Program-made: the position numbers and the translations under genes | The notes under the pieces: model-generated | What the model was told of the DNA's origin: nothing | The model's database searches: none | Seen by the model: the letters and a program-made list of their open reading frames with translations, nothing else | In this document: one piece after another, positions 33,000-41,749 of the stretch | How the letters are laid out: each line of letters opens with the position of its first letter | How positions within the stretch are numbered: the stretch's first letter is position 1 | Assembly (NCBI GenBank): GCA_000961575.1 | Contig: LADP01000005.1 | Span: 1 to 64,000, forward strand | Direction of reading: 5' to 3' | DNA length: 64,000 nt | DNA from: Peptococcaceae bacterium BRH_c8a | Lineage (GTDB): Bacteria > Bacillota > Desulfotomaculia > Desulfotomaculales > Desulfallaceae

Positions 33000-33026
33000 G
33001 AATCAGGGGTCTGACCCCTGATTCTA
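32998..33026. terminator. Perfect palindrome after addA
   Basis: AGAATCAGGGGT-ctg-ACCCCTGATTCT begins at the addA stop codon. It is long and perfect enough to act as a terminator but lacks a T run. It lies between convergent genes (addA and the minus-strand zinc-ribbon gene), so it could stop both or be another dispersed repeat. Confidence 0.55.
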
Positions 33027-33043
33027 GTTCCCGCTGAAAAACC

Positions 33044-33235
33044 TTAAACACTAATTCTTACGGTATTACCACAATTATTGCACCTTAGTTCAAATTGACC
33101 TGCCGCCTCACCATCTTCCACGTCTACCCCAAGATCAAAATTTATTAACGAATCGTTTTGATTTCCGGGTTTGATTTGCCCTTCGACAATGCAATTTTCC
33201 CCGCAAATGTTGCATATAATTTTAAAACCGCTCAT
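33044..33235 (-). CDS. Small zinc-ribbon protein
   Basis: This 63-residue protein has two CxxC pairs, CNICGENC near the start and CNNCGN near the end, separated by about 40 residues, which form a likely zinc ribbon. The middle is acidic (NFDLGVDVEDGEAAGQFE). ATG 33235 is chosen because GAGGAG lies 5 bases before it; the frame extends upstream without a site. The function is unknown. Confidence 0.65.
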   Translation of the reverse strand: MSGFKIICNICGENCIVEGQIKPGNQNDSLINFDLGVDVEDGEAAGQFELRCNNCGNTVRISV

Positions 33236-33441
33236 AATTTCTCCTCTCATAGTTTTTAGGAATGTTTTCGGTAACAATAACCAAAACCCCTTCTATGTCC
33301 TTTCCTCTTATATTGACAACAATTTTGTCAGTGAATTAAACTCAAAGTAACCAAACGTTTACTTTGCAAAATATCTAGTCGGGGGACATATGATAGTAGG
33401 AGTAAAAAACTCCTGATAAAATTCAAAGGGGGATGTTTTAG

Positions 33442-33762
33442 ATGAGTTTAAAAGAGTTGTTTGCAGGGTTGCAGGAAAAAATCAATAGTGACCCGTCCAA
33501 GATTGCTGGTATTGCAGCTACTTACCAGTTTTGCCTGTCCGGTGAGGGCGGCGGTGATTATAACGTCGTCTTCGCAGACGGCACCGGTCAGGTTAACGAA
33601 GGTTTGGCTGACAACGCCAACATTACTATTAGAATGGAAGCAGTAGATTTTCTTGATCTGACAACTGGTAAGCTGGACGCTATGGGTGCATTTATGACTG
33701 GTAAACTAAAAGTTGAAGGCGATATGTCGCTGGCTATGCGTTTGCAGGGGTTGCTGGGTTAA
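33442..33762 (+). CDS. SCP2 sterol-binding domain protein
   Basis: This 106-residue protein is a single SCP2 domain: a helix (LKELFAGLQEKINSDPSKIA), strands YQFCLSGEGGGDYNVVFADG and ITIRMEAVDFLDLTTGKLD, and the lipid-tunnel end AFMTGKLKVEGDMSLAMRLQ. SCP2 proteins bind lipids or acyl-CoA in a hydrophobic pocket. The next genes handle CoA thioesters, so it may carry an acyl-CoA, which is inference. AAAGGGGGA lies 8 bases before the ATG. A hairpin (33773-33797) follows. Confidence 0.88.
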   Translation: MSLKELFAGLQEKINSDPSKIAGIAATYQFCLSGEGGGDYNVVFADGTGQVNEGLADNANITIRMEAVDFLDLTTGKLDAMGAFMTGKLKVEGDMSLAMRLQGLLG

Positions 33763-33772
33763 TTAAACCGGG

Positions 33773-33804
33773 TGCCGGAGGGAAACCCCTTCCGGCATAT
33801 ATTC
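33773..33804 (+). terminator. Probable terminator after SCP2 gene
   Basis: TGCCGG and CCGGCA arms (with inner AGGG/CCCT pairing possible), followed by the T-rich TATATTCTTTTAT. Confidence 0.6.
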
Positions 33805-33885
33805 TTTTATCGGGCATACAAATGCCGGTATATTTTAGGAATAGGATACCATGCCTCATGTACAGTGCAGTGTTATGCCATTCTA

Positions 33886-33968
33886 TCGTAGGGGCACCCC
33901 TCGCGGGTGCCCGGTTCCACCCATACCCGCATCTTTAGCTCGGGCATCCGCAAGGGGTGCCCCTACGA
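33886..33968. repeat. 83-bp near-palindromic repeat element
   Basis: Arms TCGTAGGGGCACCCCT-c-GCG and CGC-a-AGGGGTGCCCCTACGA pair over 20 bases with one mismatch, extended by GGGTGCCCG/CGGGCATCC, around a central loop. It has no reading frame. It looks like a non-autonomous palindromic repeat inserted between the SCP2 gene and the thiolase gene. Confidence 0.65.
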
Positions 33969-34080
33969 CTCAGGATGCCAGCTTCCCTAGAACCTGTTTT
34001 CAGAATAGTTATCTAACAGGAAGGTAAAAGCGACTGCCGTTGTGAATAACTAATTTATAACTAGCAACGGAGGTTTAGCT

Positions 34081-35232
34081 ATGCGAGAAGCGGTTATTGT
34101 TGAAGCGGTGCGCACGCCCGTGGGCCGAAGAAAAGGCGGCTTGTCCGGCATCCGGGCCGACGACCTGGCGGCGCTGGCGCTTAGAGAAGTGTTAGACAGG
34201 GTTGATTTGAACCCTGCCCTGGTAGAAGACGTGATTATGGGATGTGTTACCCAAGCCGGTGAACAGGCGGCTTGCGTGGGCAGGCACGCTTCACTGATTG
34301 CCGGTTATCCCCCGGAAGTGCCGTCGGTGACCATCGACCGGCAGTGCGGCTCAAGCCAGCAGTCGGTTCATTTTGCTGCCCAAGCTATTTTGGCCGGGGA
34401 TATGGATATTGTAGTAGCGGCCGGAGTGGAACATATGACCCGGGTGCCCATGGGAACGGCCATGATGAATACACCATTTAGTCCTACTGAGATGTCGTTG
34501 TACAATATCGTACCCCAGGGATTGTCTGCGGAATATATCGCTGAGAAATGGCAAATACCACGAAATGAACTAGACGAGTTTTCTTTGGCCAGCCACGAGA
34601 AGGCTATTGCGGCACAGGATAAGGGCTGGTTCGATAATGAAATCATGCCTGTGGATGTGACCCTGGATGACGGTTCGACCGCCGTGTTAACCAGGGATGA
34701 GGGGCCTCGCCGGGGGTCATCACTGGAGAAACTGGCCTCATTGCGGACGGCGTTTAAAGAAAACGGTGTAATAACCGCCGGTAACGCCAGCCAACTTAGC
34801 GACGGAGCAGTGGCAGTGCTGGTGATGTCCGCTGAAAAAGCCCGGGAACTTGGTTTAAAGCCCCGGGCTAAGGTACTGGCCCGAGCAGTGGTGGGCAGCG
34901 ACCCGGTGCTGGCGTTAACCGGAACCATTCCGGCAACCTATGCAGTCTTAAAAAAGGCCGGGTTAAAAATGGAGGATATCGACATCTTCGAGGTCAACGA
35001 AGCATTTGCTCCGGTACCCATTGCCTGGCTGCGGGAAACCGGCGCCAACCCCGCCAAACTAAACCCGTGCGGTGGTGCTATTGCCTTGGGCCATCCACTT
35101 GGTGCCAGCGGGGGCCGGATTATTTGCACTCTGCTTAACCACATGGAACGTACCGGTGCCCGGTATGGGCTGCACACCATGTGCGAAGCTTTTGGCATGT
35201 CCAATGCCACCATATTTGAGAGATTGGATTAA
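34081..35232 (+). CDS. Acetyl-CoA acetyltransferase (thiolase)
   Basis: This 383-residue type II thiolase makes or cleaves 3-ketoacyl-CoA. The nucleophilic Cys is in DRQCGSSQQSVHFAAQ, followed by GVEHMTRVPMG. The C-terminal part has the conserved EVNEAFAPVPI, the catalytic His in CGGAIALGHPLGASGGR, and the second Cys in MCEAFGMSNATIF (often MCxGGGMG in other members, so a slightly divergent loop). GGAGGT lies 7 bases before the ATG. It is the first gene of a cluster with a CoA-transferase and, further on, a TRAP transporter. No dehydrogenase or hydratase is present, so it is not a complete beta-oxidation set. Confidence 0.93.
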   Translation: MREAVIVEAVRTPVGRRKGGLSGIRADDLAALALREVLDRVDLNPALVEDVIMGCVTQAGEQAACVGRHASLIAGYPPEVPSVTIDRQCGSSQQSVHFAAQAILAGDMDIVVAAGVEHMTRVPMGTAMMNTPFSPTEMSLYNIVPQGLSAEYIAEKWQIPRNELDEFSLASHEKAIAAQDKGWFDNEIMPVDVTLDDGSTAVLTRDEGPRRGSSLEKLASLRTAFKENGVITAGNASQLSDGAVAVLVMSAEKARELGLKPRAKVLARAVVGSDPVLALTGTIPATYAVLKKAGLKMEDIDIFEVNEAFAPVPIAWLRETGANPAKLNPCGGAIALGHPLGASGGRIICTLLNHMERTGARYGLHTMCEAFGMSNATIFERLD

Positions 35233-35292
35233 AGTAAATACTAAAAGCAATAGACAACTGCAGTTTCAATTTCATAAAGAGCAGGTGATGAT

Positions 35293-36462
35293 ATGCTGAC
35301 TGGGGTTCGAGTACTAGATCTATCCCGATTGCTGCCGGGTCCGTACGCCACGATGTTGTTGGGGGATATGGGGGCAGAGGTAATCAAGGTGGAAGAGCCC
35401 GGCCTAGGGGATTATATGCGACAATTTACCCCTCTGGTAGAGGGAACCGGAGTGTTTTTCTTGGCGGTAAACAGGAACAAAAAAAGTGTCACCTTGAATT
35501 TAAAAACAGAACGAGGCCGGGAAATCCTTCGTGCCATGATTAAAAAAGCTGACGTACTGCTGGAAAGCTTCCGTCCGGGGGTGATGGACAGGCTGGGTCT
35601 CGGCTATGACACTGTGCGGGAAATCAATCCCGGCCTGGTTTATTGTTCTCTTTCCGGTTACGGACAGGATGGCCCCGACCGCGACCGGGCGGGGCATGAC
35701 GTAAATTATTTGGCCGCCAGCGGGGTGCTGGGTATAACCGGAGTCAGGGACGGGCAACCGGTGATGCCCGGGGTACAGGTAGCCGACCTTACCGGCGGTA
35801 TGTTTGCAGTTATCGGCATCCTTTCCGCCCTGTGGCAGCGGCAAAGCAACGGACGAGGCACCTACCTGGACGTCGCTATGGCTGACGGATTATATTCAAT
35901 GATGTCTATGCACCTGGCTGCCCTGATGAATGCCGGCGTTCCTGCAGCACGGGGGAATATGATGCTTTCCGGCGCGCTGGCCTGTTACAGCATTTACCAA
36001 ACCAAGGATGGTGGATACGTGGCATTGGGAGCACTGGAGAACAAGTTCTGGAAAAATTTCTGCCAGACTCTTGACCGGTCCGATATGTTGCCCGGGCACC
36101 TGGCCATGGCAGTGGATGGAGACCAAGTGTATGAGGAGCTCAAAAACATTTTCCTATCCCGTACCACTGCCCAGTGGCGTGAATTTGCCGACCGGACGGA
36201 CTGCTGTTTGTCAGTGGTGAATGACGCAGCAGAGGTTGTTCAAAGCGCTTATGCCCGCGAGCGGGGCCTAATTACCGACGTTCCGTTAACAAGCGGTAAA
36301 ACCATGTCCCAGGTACGCAATCCCATTGTTTTTCCGGGAGCAGAGAGAAAAGCCCCACTCTCACCGCCGGAACTGGGCCAGCATAATAGTGAGATTTACG
36401 GCTCACTGGCGGGTTTAAGTGACGCTGAGCTGGACGAACTACGACGGGACGGTGTGATTTAA
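35293..36462 (+). CDS. CaiB/BaiF family (class III) CoA-transferase
   Basis: This 389-residue enzyme moves CoA between carboxylic acids, or racemises 2-methylacyl-CoA in one branch. Family marks are the N-terminal VRVLDLSRLLPGPYATMLLG, then DMGAEVIKVEEP, NRNKKSVTLNLK, and the catalytic Asp in GHDVNYLAASGVLG. C-terminal MSQVRNPIVFPG is also typical. It lies 60 bases after the thiolase with GAGCAGGTGA before the ATG, so the two are probably one transcript closed by the hairpin at 36489. The substrate is not evident. Confidence 0.9.
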   Translation: MLTGVRVLDLSRLLPGPYATMLLGDMGAEVIKVEEPGLGDYMRQFTPLVEGTGVFFLAVNRNKKSVTLNLKTERGREILRAMIKKADVLLESFRPGVMDRLGLGYDTVREINPGLVYCSLSGYGQDGPDRDRAGHDVNYLAASGVLGITGVRDGQPVMPGVQVADLTGGMFAVIGILSALWQRQSNGRGTYLDVAMADGLYSMMSMHLAALMNAGVPAARGNMMLSGALACYSIYQTKDGGYVALGALENKFWKNFCQTLDRSDMLPGHLAMAVDGDQVYEELKNIFLSRTTAQWREFADRTDCCLSVVNDAAEVVQSAYARERGLITDVPLTSGKTMSQVRNPIVFPGAERKAPLSPPELGQHNSEIYGSLAGLSDAELDELRRDGVI

Positions 36463-36488
36463 ATTTACCGGTTGGGAATAATTTTACC

Positions 36489-36517
36489 TGCCGATTCGCA
36501 GAATATGAATCGGCAGG
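36489..36517 (+). terminator. Terminator hairpin after CoA-transferase gene
   Basis: CCTGCCGATTC / GAATCGGCAGG is an 11-bp perfect stem with a seven-base loop. The following sequence is not T-rich, so it may also protect the 3' end. Confidence 0.6.
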
Positions 36518-36874
36518 TGTGACAAATGGGGTTAATTAAAAAAAATTGTGTGGTAGGCAGGAAATTCTTAATTTGTATCGAATAGACTCTAATTAAGTGT
36601 AGCATGGTGGTAAGGCGTTTAGAATTTTTAAGAATAAAGGTAGAACGGTAGTACGGTAGGTATAATGATGCGGTTATTCCGGTTGCCCGGAAACCTGTCC
36701 CACTAAGAACAATTCCGCTTACCTATTATTAATTGGTTAATACGCCAAGGTTAAGTGGTATTTGTATTTTATAGGGCATGGTTTATGATTCCCTATTTAA
36801 ATGGGAAAATCGCTATTTTAAACTCCTACGGGAGTTTTTATTTTTATATACACAATTTAAGAGGGGGAAACGAA
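36518..36874 (+). other. Leader region of the TRAP operon
   Basis: No gene is seen. A TATAAT (36661-36666) preceded by two copies of TACGGTAG-like sequence (about 36644-36659) may be the promoter. A compact hairpin AAACTCC-tac-GGAGTTT (36820-36836) followed by TTATTTTTATA lies 38 bases before the dctP start. It looks like a terminator placed inside the leader, which would allow attenuation. Confidence 0.45.
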
Positions 36875-37924
36875 ATGAAGAGATTATTAGTGTTTTTATT
36901 GCTCGTATTGGCACTGGGTATGACAATTACCGGCTGTTCATCTAATTCAACTGACGAGCAGGGTCAAAAGCAAACAGTGGAACTTAAACTGGCTCACTTT
37001 TTCCCAGCCACTCATCCGGCTGAAACGGACTTGGTACAGCCGTGGGCCAAGGCCATTGAGGAAGCTACCGATGGCCAGGTAATAATAACTAGTTACCCGG
37101 GCTCAACCCTGCTTAAACCTGAAGCCACATATGATGGTGTAGTAAACGGGATAGCTGATATCGGTCTCTCCTGTTATGCGTATACCCGGGGGCGCTTCCC
37201 GGTACTGGAGGTTTTTGAATTACCGGGCATTACTTACGAAAATTCCAAGGTGGCCAGTAAAGTAGCCTGGGAAGGAATTAAGCAGCTGAACCCTGAAGAA
37301 ATACAGGATACTAAACTAATGATGGTATTGACCACCGGCCCTGGGGATTTGTTTACCAAACAACCGGTAAAAAATCTGGCTGATTTAAAGGGTATGACCA
37401 TCAGGGCTACCGGTTTGAGTGCCCAAACTCTTGAAGTACTTGGGGCTACTCCGGTTGCTATGGCCCAGTCTGAAGCATATGAAGCCCTATCCAAAGGCGT
37501 TGTGCGTGGAAATCTGGGGCCCCAGGAAGTATTAAAAGGATGGAAAAATGCTGAAGTAACCGATTATATAACTATAACTCCTTTTTTATACAATACAGTT
37601 TTCTTTATTACTATGAATATGGATCAGTGGAACTCCCTGTCGCCTGAGGTACAGCAGGCTATTGAAGAGGTAAATGAGAAGTATTTTGCAGAAGTGGCCA
37701 TGGGTTTATGGGATATGCAAAATGAAGAGGCGCTGCAGTGGGCGGTGGATGAAACCGGCATTGAAGTGATTAACCTGCCGGAAGAGGAAGCAACACGCTG
37801 GATCGAACTTGTTCAGCCCATTCAGGACGAATTTGTAACCAAAATGAACGAGAAGGGGATTAACGGCCAGGAAACCTTAGATTTGGTCAAGACATTGGCA
37901 GACCAATATAACAGTCAGTTTTAA
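36875..37924 (+). CDS. dctP: TRAP transporter solute-binding lipoprotein (DctP type)
   Basis: This 349-residue extracytoplasmic receptor has a lipoprotein signal with lipobox ITGC (RLLVFLLLVLALGMTITGC). DctP-family features include LKLAHFFPATHPAETDLVQP, YPGSTLLKPEATYDGVVNGI, and the substrate-carboxylate region LKGMTIRATGLSAQTLEVLG with its conserved Arg. It should capture an organic acid outside the membrane and pass it to the DctQM permease encoded next. GAGGGGGAAA lies 4 bases before ATG 36875; the longer frame from 36755 is not needed. The nearby thiolase and CoA-transferase suggest the acid is then activated to a CoA ester. Confidence 0.93.
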   Translation: MKRLLVFLLLVLALGMTITGCSSNSTDEQGQKQTVELKLAHFFPATHPAETDLVQPWAKAIEEATDGQVIITSYPGSTLLKPEATYDGVVNGIADIGLSCYAYTRGRFPVLEVFELPGITYENSKVASKVAWEGIKQLNPEEIQDTKLMMVLTTGPGDLFTKQPVKNLADLKGMTIRATGLSAQTLEVLGATPVAMAQSEAYEALSKGVVRGNLGPQEVLKGWKNAEVTDYITITPFLYNTVFFITMNMDQWNSLSPEVQQAIEEVNEKYFAEVAMGLWDMQNEEALQWAVDETGIEVINLPEEEATRWIELVQPIQDEFVTKMNEKGINGQETLDLVKTLADQYNSQF

Positions 37925-37948
37925 CCAATTACTTGGAGGTTTATTGAC

Positions 37949-38509
37949 GTGAATGCAATTGCTGGGGAGAAGAAAACCACCGGAGAAACAACATTGATCG
38001 CGAGGGCAACAACCGCTGATCAATTGTTTGCCAGCGGCGTAAAATCAATTAGCCAGTGGCTGGATAGAATTGCAGGGTTCTGCCTGGCCGCGATTATGGT
38101 GCTGGTGGTAGCCAATATAATTTTGCGAGTGATATTTAACAGCCCGATATTGGGTACCATTGATTACGTAGGTTTTCTTGCTGCCCTGGCTATAGGCCTG
38201 GCCCTGGCTTACTGTGCCGTACAGAATGCCCATATTGCGGTTGATTTTGTAATCGAACGGTTTCCGCATAAACTGCAGGCGGTAGTTGATTCATTAATCA
38301 ACACTATTGCTCTTGGTTTCTGGGGCCTAGTTGCGTGGAAAATGGTGGAATATGCCCAGAGTTTGGCTGCCAGCGGGGTTGTTGCACCGACTACCCAAAC
38401 ACCGTTCCATCCTTTTGTGTACCTGGTTGCCCTGGGTCTGTTCGTACTTTGCCTAATATTGCTGGTTCGGTTAATCGACTCTATAAAAAGGATGACAGTT
38501 AATAAATGA
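37949..38509 (+). CDS. dctQ: TRAP transporter small permease (DctQ)
   Basis: This 186-residue protein has four membrane segments (for example FCLAAIMVLVVANIILRVIF and the C-terminal VYLVALGLFVLCLILLVRLI) and the DctQ pattern around IDYVGFLAALAIGLALAYCA. It pairs with DctM in the sodium-driven membrane complex. The start is GTG 37949, with TTGGAGGT 8 bases before it. Its 3' end overlaps dctM by four bases (ATGA), so the two are translationally coupled. The 35-residue N-terminal polar extension is longer than in many DctQ proteins. Confidence 0.92.
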   Translation: MNAIAGEKKTTGETTLIARATTADQLFASGVKSISQWLDRIAGFCLAAIMVLVVANIILRVIFNSPILGTIDYVGFLAALAIGLALAYCAVQNAHIAVDFVIERFPHKLQAVVDSLINTIALGFWGLVAWKMVEYAQSLAASGVVAPTTQTPFHPFVYLVALGLFVLCLILLVRLIDSIKRMTVNK

Positions 38510-39816
38510 GCGACAGTTTAATTGGCTTAATCGGTGTACTAGTTTTCTTTGTCCTATTGGTTTTACGCATGCCCATAGCTTTTGCCATGGCCCTGGTGGG
38601 TTTTGCCGGGTTTAGTTACCTGGTATCACCCACCGCGGCTTTTCGCATGGTGTCGGAAGAGATTTATTCAACTTTTACTTCCTATTCCCTAAGCGTTATC
38701 GCTATGTTTGTCTGGATGGGCTTTTTGGCCTTTTATTCGGGAATTGGCACCAGGCTGTACGTCTTTGCTTACAAATTAATCGGGCATTATCCCGGCGGGC
38801 TGGCCATTGCCACCCAGGCGGCCTGCGCGGTATTTGGAGCCATATGCGGTTCTAACACGGCAACAGCTGCCACCATGGGTGCCATTGCTCTGCCGGAAAT
38901 GAAAAAATACAATTATGATGCATCTTTGGCCACTGCCAGTATCGCCGCCGGTGGAGTGCTGGGAGTGATGATTCCGCCAAGTGTAATCCTGATTGTGTAT
39001 GGCATGTCCACTGAACAATCGGTAGGAAAACTGTTTATGGCCGGCATATTGCCGGGTATTATGCTGATGCTGCTTTACATGGTGGCCATCTATATACTGG
39101 CTGCCCGTAATCCCGCCTTAGCTCCTGCCGGACCCAAGTCCGAATGGCAGGAAAGGTTTGCTGCCCTGAAGGGGGGACTTGGTGAAGTACTAGTTGTATT
39201 TGCGCTGTCCATCGGTGGACTTTTTGCCGGTTGGTTTACTCCTACGGAAGCGGGCGCTGTCGGTGCTGCCGGTGTTTTGACAGTCGCCCTGCTGGGCAGA
39301 CGGATTAGCTGGGAGGGGTTAAAAAAATCTTTGCTGGATTCAACCCGCACCACGGCTATGATTATGCTCATGGTGGCCGGGGCTATCATTTTTGGCCGGT
39401 TTATGGCCGTAAGCAGGGTGCCCTTTGAGTTTGCCGATTGGGCCGGTGCCCTGGCTCTGCCGCCTTTTATGGTGATGGGTATTGTCTTGCTGATTTATCT
39501 GGTGCTGGGTTGTTTTATTGACGCCCTGGCTCTGGTGTTGCTTACCATACCTATTTTTTACCCGGTGGTTGTAACTACTCTCGGCTACGACCCCATATGG
39601 TTCGGCGTGATTATCGTCATGGTGGTAGCCATGGGTGTGATTACCCCGCCAGTGGGTATGAATGTGTATATCATCAAGGGGGTAGCGCCGGACATCCCCC
39701 TGGAGGTTATTTTCAAAGGGATCTGGCCTTTCCTGGCGGCTCTGTTTATAGGCCTGGTTTTACTAATTGCTTTCCCCCAAATAGCTACTTTTTTACCCAA
39801 TTTACTGGCCAAGTAG
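38506..39816 (+). CDS. dctM: TRAP transporter large permease (DctM)
   Basis: This 436-residue protein has about 12 hydrophobic segments and the DctM signatures FGAICGSNTATAATMGAIAL, PEMKKYNYDASLATASIAAG, GVLGVMIPPSVILIVYG and, in the second half, GWFTPTEAGAVGAAG and VVAMGVITPPVGMNVYI. The inverted-repeat elevator transporter moves the organic acid with sodium. It starts within the dctQ stop (ATGA overlap). A bidirectional terminator at 39834 ends the operon against the convergent symporter gene. Confidence 0.95.
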   Translation: MSDSLIGLIGVLVFFVLLVLRMPIAFAMALVGFAGFSYLVSPTAAFRMVSEEIYSTFTSYSLSVIAMFVWMGFLAFYSGIGTRLYVFAYKLIGHYPGGLAIATQAACAVFGAICGSNTATAATMGAIALPEMKKYNYDASLATASIAAGGVLGVMIPPSVILIVYGMSTEQSVGKLFMAGILPGIMLMLLYMVAIYILAARNPALAPAGPKSEWQERFAALKGGLGEVLVVFALSIGGLFAGWFTPTEAGAVGAAGVLTVALLGRRISWEGLKKSLLDSTRTTAMIMLMVAGAIIFGRFMAVSRVPFEFADWAGALALPPFMVMGIVLLIYLVLGCFIDALALVLLTIPIFYPVVVTTLGYDPIWFGVIIVMVVAMGVITPPVGMNVYIIKGVAPDIPLEVIFKGIWPFLAALFIGLVLLIAFPQIATFLPNLLAK

Positions 39817-39833
39817 CAAATGAAAGTATAGCT

Positions 39834-39870
39834 AAAACCCCCTTGCCTTTACAGGTTTGGGGGTTTTGTT
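39834..39870. terminator. Bidirectional terminator
   Basis: AAAACCCCC and GGGGGTTTT arms between the convergent dctM and symporter genes; GTTGTTT follows on the plus strand, and on the minus strand the trailing arm ends in TTTT. Confidence 0.8.
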
Positions 39871-39872
39871 GT

Positions 39873-41534
39873 TTAAGTTTCTAACTGTTGTTTGCCGGAC
39901 AGGCTGGCTTGGGGTTCCTTTTCCAGACTCTTAAAGCATTTGTTCAGGTGAGCACCGGAAAACCGTTTTGTGAAAAACGATACTACGACCAGTACCAAAG
40001 CTGAAACGGGCAGGCTGTAAAACAGGGGATCGATTGCTGTCCAGGGATAGGGTAATAAAGCGTCCACGCCGAACAGCGCCCTGCTGATGCCAAAGGGGGT
40101 CGACTCTGCTGAATGCAGGAAGACAAACCCGAAGATAGCCACTCCGTATCCCGCAGCTACGCTGGCTATGGCTGCTGTCCTAGTGGCCCGGCGCCAGAAT
40201 ATCGCTGCCAGCAGTATCGGCAGGATGCCGGCGGCACAAATTCCAAACCAAAAGGCGGTGGCCCGGGCAATAATGCCCATGGGTAAAACGTACGCCATGG
40301 CAGCCGCCCCAATCGCCCCCAGGGCCACGCCGATACGTGAATACTTAATTGAATCAGCATTTTTTACTCCCCAGGTGGCCAGCATGTCCCTGGAAAAGGC
40401 AATGCTTTGTACGTGGATTAACCCCAGCACGGTTGTTAAACAGGCCGAAATGAGGGTAATCATAAACAGGTAAACATACGAGGTAGGCATGATAGCGTTA
40501 ATGAAAGCCGGCATAATTAAATCCACATTGCCATTGGCCATGGCAACTGAGATTTTGCCGAAATTTTCGTAAAAATACACGTTGCTCAGGGGGCCCACCA
40601 TGAAAGCGGTGCCGGTGAACAGGAAAATACAGATACCGCCGGTGACTAGCGCCCGGTTAAGGGCCTGCTTGTTGGGTACGGTCATAAACCGTAAAACCAA
40701 TTGAGGCTGAGCTAAAACGCCGATGCCCACTCCCATCACGATGGTGCTGACCACCGACCACCAGACCGGTGAATTAAAAGCAGGCATTGATGTCCATCCC
40801 AGGTGTCCGCCTTGAGCCAGGTTTTCAGGTACCAGGTGGGACAGGTTGGATAGCGCCTGGTGTCCGCTTGCTACTCCGCCAACTACGGTATATGTTTTAA
40901 AGAGCAGCAAACCCATGCCTAGGATCATCATGATGGCCATGAATGCGTCGGCATACATTACCCCGCGCATACCCCCCCAACTGACATAAAATGCTACCAG
41001 TAAAACCAGGAATAATAAGGCCAGGTTATAATCTACCTGCAGCGCTTCCTGGATAAAGCGGGCGCCACCGATTAACACTGCGCCGGTGTAGGCGGGCATT
41101 AGCAAAAAGACCATTAATCCAATAAACCAGGTAATAAATTTGGACTGGAAACGATCGCCCAGGAAACTGGCAATGCTGTTGGAGCCTAGATTGAAGCTCA
41201 TTTGCCGAATGGGGCCGCCAAAGAAAACAAAGGCTATAAATATACCCATAAATATATTTAGGAATGAAAGCCAAAGCAGGTCAAAGCCAAACAGCCCGGC
41301 CGCACCACCAAAGCCAACGATGGCCGAGGTGCTAATAAAAGTGGCGGCGTAGGAGAGGGCCATAACCCAGCCTTTAATTTGCCGGCCGGCCACCATGTAA
41401 TCCATCTGGTTTTTAGTTTCTTTGGCGCCCAGGTAAGTAAGGTAAGTAATGATGAATATAAAGACCAGTAAACACCCGGTTAATAAGGGGATATTAATTT
41501 GTGATGCTACTTGTACTGTTTCTGCCTCGCCCAT
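39873..41534 (-). CDS. Sodium:solute symporter (SSS family)
   Basis: This 553-residue permease has about 13 membrane segments of the LeuT-fold SSS family. Recognised parts are the N-terminal DYMVAGRQIKGWVMALSYAA with TFISTSAIVGFGGAAG, the FVSWGGMRGVMYAD-type segment (here YVSWGGMRGVMYADAFMAI) and AQPQLVLRFMTV. It takes up a small organic solute with sodium. It begins immediately after the stop of the 37-residue accessory gene, and the pair lies behind a T-box leader, so the solute is probably an amino acid or derived from one. GTGAGG lies 6 bases before the ATG. Confidence 0.93.
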   Translation of the reverse strand: MGEAETVQVASQINIPLLTGCLLVFIFIITYLTYLGAKETKNQMDYMVAGRQIKGWVMALSYAATFISTSAIVGFGGAAGLFGFDLLWLSFLNIFMGIFIAFVFFGGPIRQMSFNLGSNSIASFLGDRFQSKFITWFIGLMVFLLMPAYTGAVLIGGARFIQEALQVDYNLALLFLVLLVAFYVSWGGMRGVMYADAFMAIMMILGMGLLLFKTYTVVGGVASGHQALSNLSHLVPENLAQGGHLGWTSMPAFNSPVWWSVVSTIVMGVGIGVLAQPQLVLRFMTVPNKQALNRALVTGGICIFLFTGTAFMVGPLSNVYFYENFGKISVAMANGNVDLIMPAFINAIMPTSYVYLFMITLISACLTTVLGLIHVQSIAFSRDMLATWGVKNADSIKYSRIGVALGAIGAAAMAYVLPMGIIARATAFWFGICAAGILPILLAAIFWRRATRTAAIASVAAGYGVAIFGFVFLHSAESTPFGISRALFGVDALLPYPWTAIDPLFYSLPVSALVLVVVSFFTKRFSGAHLNKCFKSLEKEPQASLSGKQQLET

Positions 41535-41648
41535 TTATTCCTCACCGCCTTTGTTCCAGTGCAGTACTCCGTACACTACACACAGTACCATAGCACTGAC
41601 ATTGAGCAACCAGGCTGCTGTAATCCAAGGGTCCGTCATACCAAGCAT
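41535..41648 (-). CDS. Symporter small accessory protein
   Basis: This 37-residue single-pass membrane protein reads MLGMTDPWITAAWLLNVSAM, then VLCVVYGVLHWNKGGEE. Such short proteins beginning MLG..DPW are known to be encoded directly before SSS symporters and are thought to assist them. AAGGAGGT lies 7 bases before the ATG. Its TAA stop is directly followed by the ATG of the symporter, so translation is coupled. It is too short for usual gene finders. Confidence 0.8.
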   Translation of the reverse strand: MLGMTDPWITAAWLLNVSAMVLCVVYGVLHWNKGGEE

Positions 41649-41749
41649 TTAAGATAACCTCCTTGTATTCATAAGTCAAATTGTTGGTTTCTCTTGCTGT
41701 TACTGGAGTCTAGCATGACATGCAGGATATGCTCACCTCCTCAGACAAA

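Noticed and set aside
33886-33968. Possible CRISPR or terminator at the palindrome
   Set aside because: There is a single inverted pair with no spacer-repeat periodicity and no T run.
41700-41740. Short leader peptide frame (GTG near 41731) behind GAGGAGG after the T-box
   Set aside because: Only about eight codons, with no conserved residue pattern; the ribosome-like site may be chance.
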